Shown here: positions 33,203 through 35,994 of the stretch, piece after piece
Layout: each line of letters starts with the position of its first letter
Numbering within the stretch: the first letter of the stretch is position 1
From: Saprospiraceae bacterium
GTDB taxonomy: Bacteria; Bacteroidota; Bacteroidia; Chitinophagales; Saprospiraceae
Length of the DNA stretch: 35,994 nt
NCBI GenBank assembly: GCA_028277915.1
Contig: JANQFJ010000304.1
Coordinates: forward strand, 1-35,994
Direction: 5' to 3'
Made by a program: the position numbers and the translations under genes
The notes under the pieces: model-generated
The model's database searches: none
What the model was told of the DNA's origin: nothing
The model's input: only the letters and a program-made list of their open reading frames with translations

Positions 33203-34222
33203 ATGCGATTTGTTTTTCCCAAATTTTTCACACAATTATTTCCTCTTAATCCATTGATAAAATTTAGTGGCCAACGAATTTTTCTTCCTTTTTATCATGC
33301 GATTCAGGGCAAAAACTCATTACCCCATATTCATCACTTGTACCGTTTACGCAGCAAGTCTCAATTTGAAAATGATCTGGACTTCTTGTTAAAACATTAT
33401 CAGGCTATAAGTTTAAATCAACTACTCGATCATATTCAACAAAAATCAAGTCTGCCGAAAAATTCCTTTTTCCTTTCATTTGACGATGGTCTTAAAGAAG
33501 TCTTTGAAATTGTTGCTCCGATTTTGGAGAGCAAAGGAATCCCCGCTACTATTTTTATCAACAGCGCATTCGTGGACAATAAGGATTTGTTTTTTAGGTA
33601 CAAAGCAAGTTTGTTGATCGAACAACTCGACAAAAAAGTTTATTCTGCTGTTATTAAAAATCAATTTCACGAAATCCTGAAAAATCACCAGATCGAAGGA
33701 AAAACACTCAAAGTTCAATTGCTGAACATCAATTATCTCAACAAAAATATTTTGGATAAGCTGGCAGAAGTACTGGAATTCAGTTTTCAGGATTTTCTAA
33801 ATCAACAGCAACCTTATTTGACTTCCGGACAAATCAACCAGCTTTTGCGAAAAGGCTTTACAATAGGTGCTCACAGCATTGACCATCCACTTTTTAACCA
33901 ACTGGATATGCAAAACCAGGTCATGCAAATTCAGGAAAGCACACAGTTTATACAGCATAATTTTAAAGTACCTTATAAAGTTTTTTCTTTTCCTTTTACA
34001 GATTATAAAGTTGGCTCATCCCTTTTTCAAACCATTGAAAACAAAAAATTGGTTCAACTAACCTTTGGATGCGCTGGCATAAAAAAGGAGCAATTCCCCA
34101 CTCACCTCCAGCGCTTTGCCATGGAAGGTACTGACCGGCCAGCCTTTCAATTGCTCACAAGTGCCTATATTTACTTTTTTCTTAAATCAATCATAGGTAA
34201 AAACACGATCCACAGGATATGA
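33203..34222 (+). CDS. Polysaccharide deacetylase (NodB/CE4-like)
   Basis: A 339-residue protein of carbohydrate esterase family 4, which removes acetyl groups from N-acetylated sugars. Motif 1 is FLSFDDG with Asp94 and Asp95, motif 2 is GAHSIDH with His224 and His228, giving a complete Asp-His-His metal site. A long insertion (about 125-210) separates the two motifs, more than in the canonical NodB core. No cleavable signal peptide is obvious; the N-terminus (MRFVFPKFFTQLFPLNPL) could be a weak membrane anchor. A Shine-Dalgarno-like AGGAG lies 4 bases before the start, unusual for this genome. Its stop overlaps the next start (ATGA). Targets may be a lipid-linked or capsular glycan. Confidence 0.9.
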   Translation: MRFVFPKFFTQLFPLNPLIKFSGQRIFLPFYHAIQGKNSLPHIHHLYRLRSKSQFENDLDFLLKHYQAISLNQLLDHIQQKSSLPKNSFFLSFDDGLKEVFEIVAPILESKGIPATIFINSAFVDNKDLFFRYKASLLIEQLDKKVYSAVIKNQFHEILKNHQIEGKTLKVQLLNINYLNKNILDKLAEVLEFSFQDFLNQQQPYLTSGQINQLLRKGFTIGAHSIDHPLFNQLDMQNQVMQIQESTQFIQHNFKVPYKVFSFPFTDYKVGSSLFQTIENKKLVQLTFGCAGIKKEQFPTHLQRFAMEGTDRPAFQLLTSAYIYFFLKSIIGKNTIHRI

Positions 34223-35316
34223 AAAGTCAATGTATTACGATCAGGGAATTGCCAGATTATTTGAATTCAGCGGAATTTCAAAACAGCAACATTATCCCGA
34301 TCTCACATCAACGCGGCTTGGCACAGTCAAAAAATCCTCGTGCCGAGGCAGAGGATGTTGCACTCATCCTGTTAAAAGAAAATGATCAACTGATGGGTTA
34401 TATTGGTTTGTTGCCAGACACGATCTATCTGCGGGATCAAGCCAGGCATGTAGGCTGGATGAGCTGCCTTTGGGTGAGCCCCGATGCCCGTGGCAAAGGT
34501 ATAGCCACCAAATTGTTGAACAAAGCGTTTGAAGTTTGGAACAATCGTTTAGTCGTTACTGAATTTACCGCGCCTGCAAAAAGGTTGTATGATAAATCAA
34601 ATTTTTTTGATGATCTGACGATCAATCACGGTATCCGAGCTTATTTGCGTTTAAACCTTGCGGTGTTGTTGCCCAAAAAAGATCCACGTTATTTAAAAGT
34701 TCGCTTTTTGTTGAAAATAGTTGATGCAACATTCAATCTTTTCAATGCTATGCGATTATTTTTTTATAAAAAAAGGGAACTGGATATTCGTGTTGAAGAG
34801 ATCCGTGAAGTTGATGAAGCCATCTGGAAATGGATTAAACAATTCCAAAAGGAAGAATTGTTTAGAAGAACAAAAATTGACCTCAACTGGCTATTGAAAA
34901 ATCCGTGGCTGAATAATACTTCAGAAGCAGAAAAAGATGCTCGCAGGTACCATTTTTCAGTGTATGAAAAGCGCTTCAGATTTGTACCTTTAAAGATTTA
35001 TTATAAAGAAAAAATAGCTGGTTTCGTCATTTTGGCTCAACGCGGAGATGCTTTGAAATTACCTTATGCTTATTTTGAAAAAGAATACACGGATACCATT
35101 GCAGAGGTTCTCAAGAGTTATATGCTGGACAATAATTGCAGTACCCTCACGATTTATAATAAACCTTTGAATAATAGTTTTCTAAAAAATAAATCTCCTT
35201 TTTTCATAATCCGCCCGTTTAAACGACATTATTTAATTGCAAAATCCTTTGATTGGACAAACCAAAACCAACCCGCTACTCTACAAGATGGCGACGGGGA
35301 CTGCGCTTTCACTTAA
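34219..35316 (+). CDS. GNAT-family N-acetyltransferase with C-terminal extension
   Basis: A 365-residue protein. The N-terminal GNAT domain (about 5-135) is supported by MGYIGLLPDTIYL, then WMSCLWVSPDARGKGIATKLLNKAF (in parts: SCLWVSPDARGKGIATKLLN), the acetyl-CoA-binding RGKG loop. The C-terminal 220 residues include a basic, hydrophobic stretch (VDATFNLFNAMRLFFYKKR) and an alpha-beta region (IYYKEKIAGFVILAQRGD) that may be a second degenerate GNAT fold. It starts inside the deacetylase stop codon (ATGA), so the two are translationally coupled. Acetylation of an amino sugar freed by the upstream deacetylase is an attractive but unproven link. Confidence 0.85.
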   Translation: MKSQCITIRELPDYLNSAEFQNSNIIPISHQRGLAQSKNPRAEAEDVALILLKENDQLMGYIGLLPDTIYLRDQARHVGWMSCLWVSPDARGKGIATKLLNKAFEVWNNRLVVTEFTAPAKRLYDKSNFFDDLTINHGIRAYLRLNLAVLLPKKDPRYLKVRFLLKIVDATFNLFNAMRLFFYKKRELDIRVEEIREVDEAIWKWIKQFQKEELFRRTKIDLNWLLKNPWLNNTSEAEKDARRYHFSVYEKRFRFVPLKIYYKEKIAGFVILAQRGDALKLPYAYFEKEYTDTIAEVLKSYMLDNNCSTLTIYNKPLNNSFLKNKSPFFIIRPFKRHYLIAKSFDWTNQNQPATLQDGDGDCAFT

Positions 35317-35317
35317 A

Positions 35318-35994
35318 ATGAATACCAAAGAGCGATACCAACAATTCTGCAATTCTCAAAAAGAATTACCTATCTTTTATCAACCCTGGTATCTGGATGT
35401 GGTTTGTGGTAAAACAAATTGGGAGGTTACCCTTTCAGAAAAAGGTGGGCAAGTGGTGGCTGCTTTGCCATATTATATAAAATACAAAGGAGCATTCTCC
35501 TACATCACCATGCCTGAACTTTGTAAATTTATGGGACCATACTTTATTCCCGCATATAGAAATACCAAGCATGAAAAACTTATCTTAAAAAACCTCATTG
35601 AACAATTGCCTGATTTTAGCTTTTTCAATCAAAACTGCTATTATGATCTGAAAGACTGGCTTCCTTTTTATTGGAAAAATTTTAGCCAAACGACCAACTA
35701 TTCCTACATCATTGAAGGTTTGGATGATCTTGAAACAGTATTTTCTAATTTCGTTGCAGACTATCGGAACAATAAGCTGAAAAAAGCCAGACGACTGGTA
35801 AGACTAAGTTTTGATCGGAGCCTTGAAGAATTTTTTGCAGTCAGCAAAATGAGTTTCGACCGTCAAGAAAAAACTTTTCCGCTTTCTTATGACTTCATCG
35901 AAAAATATGATGCCGTGCTTGAAAAACATCAAGCCCGAAAAATATTCTTTGCTGTAGATGAAAAAAGGCGCATCCACTCAGTAGCTTACTTGAT
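35318..35994 (+). CDS. FemAB/GNAT-like acyltransferase, N-terminal part (truncated by window edge)
   Basis: The frame from ATG 35318 (MNTKERYQQFCNSQKELPIF) stays open to the window end, giving about 225 residues. The in-frame ATG 35288 overlaps the preceding gene and is less likely. The pattern IFYQPWYLDVVCG, then WEVTLSEKGGQVVAALPYYIK, LCKFMGPYF, and DYRNNKLKKARRLVRL matches the FemAB-like GNAT_6 (PF13480) proteins of Bacteroidota, which transfer aminoacyl or acyl groups to sugars or lipid-linked precursors. It is the fourth gene of the tightly packed operon, 1 base after the stop of the GNAT gene. The C-terminal catalytic half is outside the window. Confidence 0.82.
   Translation, partial: MNTKERYQQFCNSQKELPIFYQPWYLDVVCGKTNWEVTLSEKGGQVVAALPYYIKYKGAFSYITMPELCKFMGPYFIPAYRNTKHEKLILKNLIEQLPDFSFFNQNCYYDLKDWLPFYWKNFSQTTNYSYIIEGLDDLETVFSNFVADYRNNKLKKARRLVRLSFDRSLEEFFAVSKMSFDRQEKTFPLSYDFIEKYDAVLEKHQARKIFFAVDEKRRIHSVAYL

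Overview
The window looks like ordinary chromosome of a Bacteroidota bacterium, most likely from the Saprospiria (Saprospiraceae/Lewinellaceae). The evidence is an AT-rich sequence, a secreted protease with a C-terminal type IX secretion (Por) sorting domain, promoters of the TTTG-N19/20-TAnnTTTG type, few Shine-Dalgarno sites, and several families typical of that phylum (DUF3127, WG-repeat proteins, HD-Pycsar-effector fusions). The species assignment is inference. I found no tRNA, rRNA, CRISPR array, insertion sequence, integrase or origin.

Layout. 1-7.1 kb: the start of a secreted M1-type peptidase (minus strand, cut by the window edge) is divergent from a large M36 (fungalysin-like) metalloprotease. 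A secreted WG-repeat protein and a lipoprotein follow. 7.3-11.2 kb: a probable regulatory unit of a six-TM protein, CreD, a winged-helix regulator, a Coq4-like protein and an MpaB/DUF2236 oxygenase-like protein. A nearly identical inverted repeat (TACTTTG-N5-CAAAGTA) sits just before the first gene and before the coq4-like gene, and is the best candidate operator for the encoded regulator. 11.3-16.7 kb: a DUF1361 membrane protein, an HD phosphohydrolase fused to a Pycsar-type transmembrane effector domain, ferritin, a DUF2007 protein and a long helical protein of unknown function. 16.8-17.0 kb: a compact unit with a good promoter, a 25-codon ORF and a strong hairpin.

17.0-19.9 kb: a minus-strand tyrosine/homogentisate catabolism operon (marR-hmgA-hppD), with a likely autoregulated promoter in front of marR. 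20-24 kb: three secreted or outer-membrane proteins on the minus strand: an unknown with a lysine-rich linker, a FadL/OmpP1-like barrel, and a strongly polarised acidic/Tyr-Gly/Ser-Arg-rich protein. 24.3-27.5 kb (plus): prolyl-tRNA synthetase, an ArsC/Spx-fold protein without the catalytic cysteine, a DUF3127 protein and a secreted protein built from Trp-x7-Trp repeats. 27.5-31.5 kb (minus, probably one or two operons): two peroxiredoxins bracket an M23 peptidase and the N-degron pair aat-clpS. 31.6 kb to the end (plus): a DMT exporter, then a tightly packed run of O-methyltransferase, polysaccharide deacetylase, GNAT acetyltransferase and a FemAB/GNAT-like protein (cut by the edge), which reads as the edge of a surface glycan or glycoconjugate locus.

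The most interesting items are the HD-Pycsar effector fusion with no cyclase beside it, the duplicated operator in the CreD module, the isolated small-ORF transcript, and two unusual secreted repeat proteins. No classical defence island or mobile element is visible.
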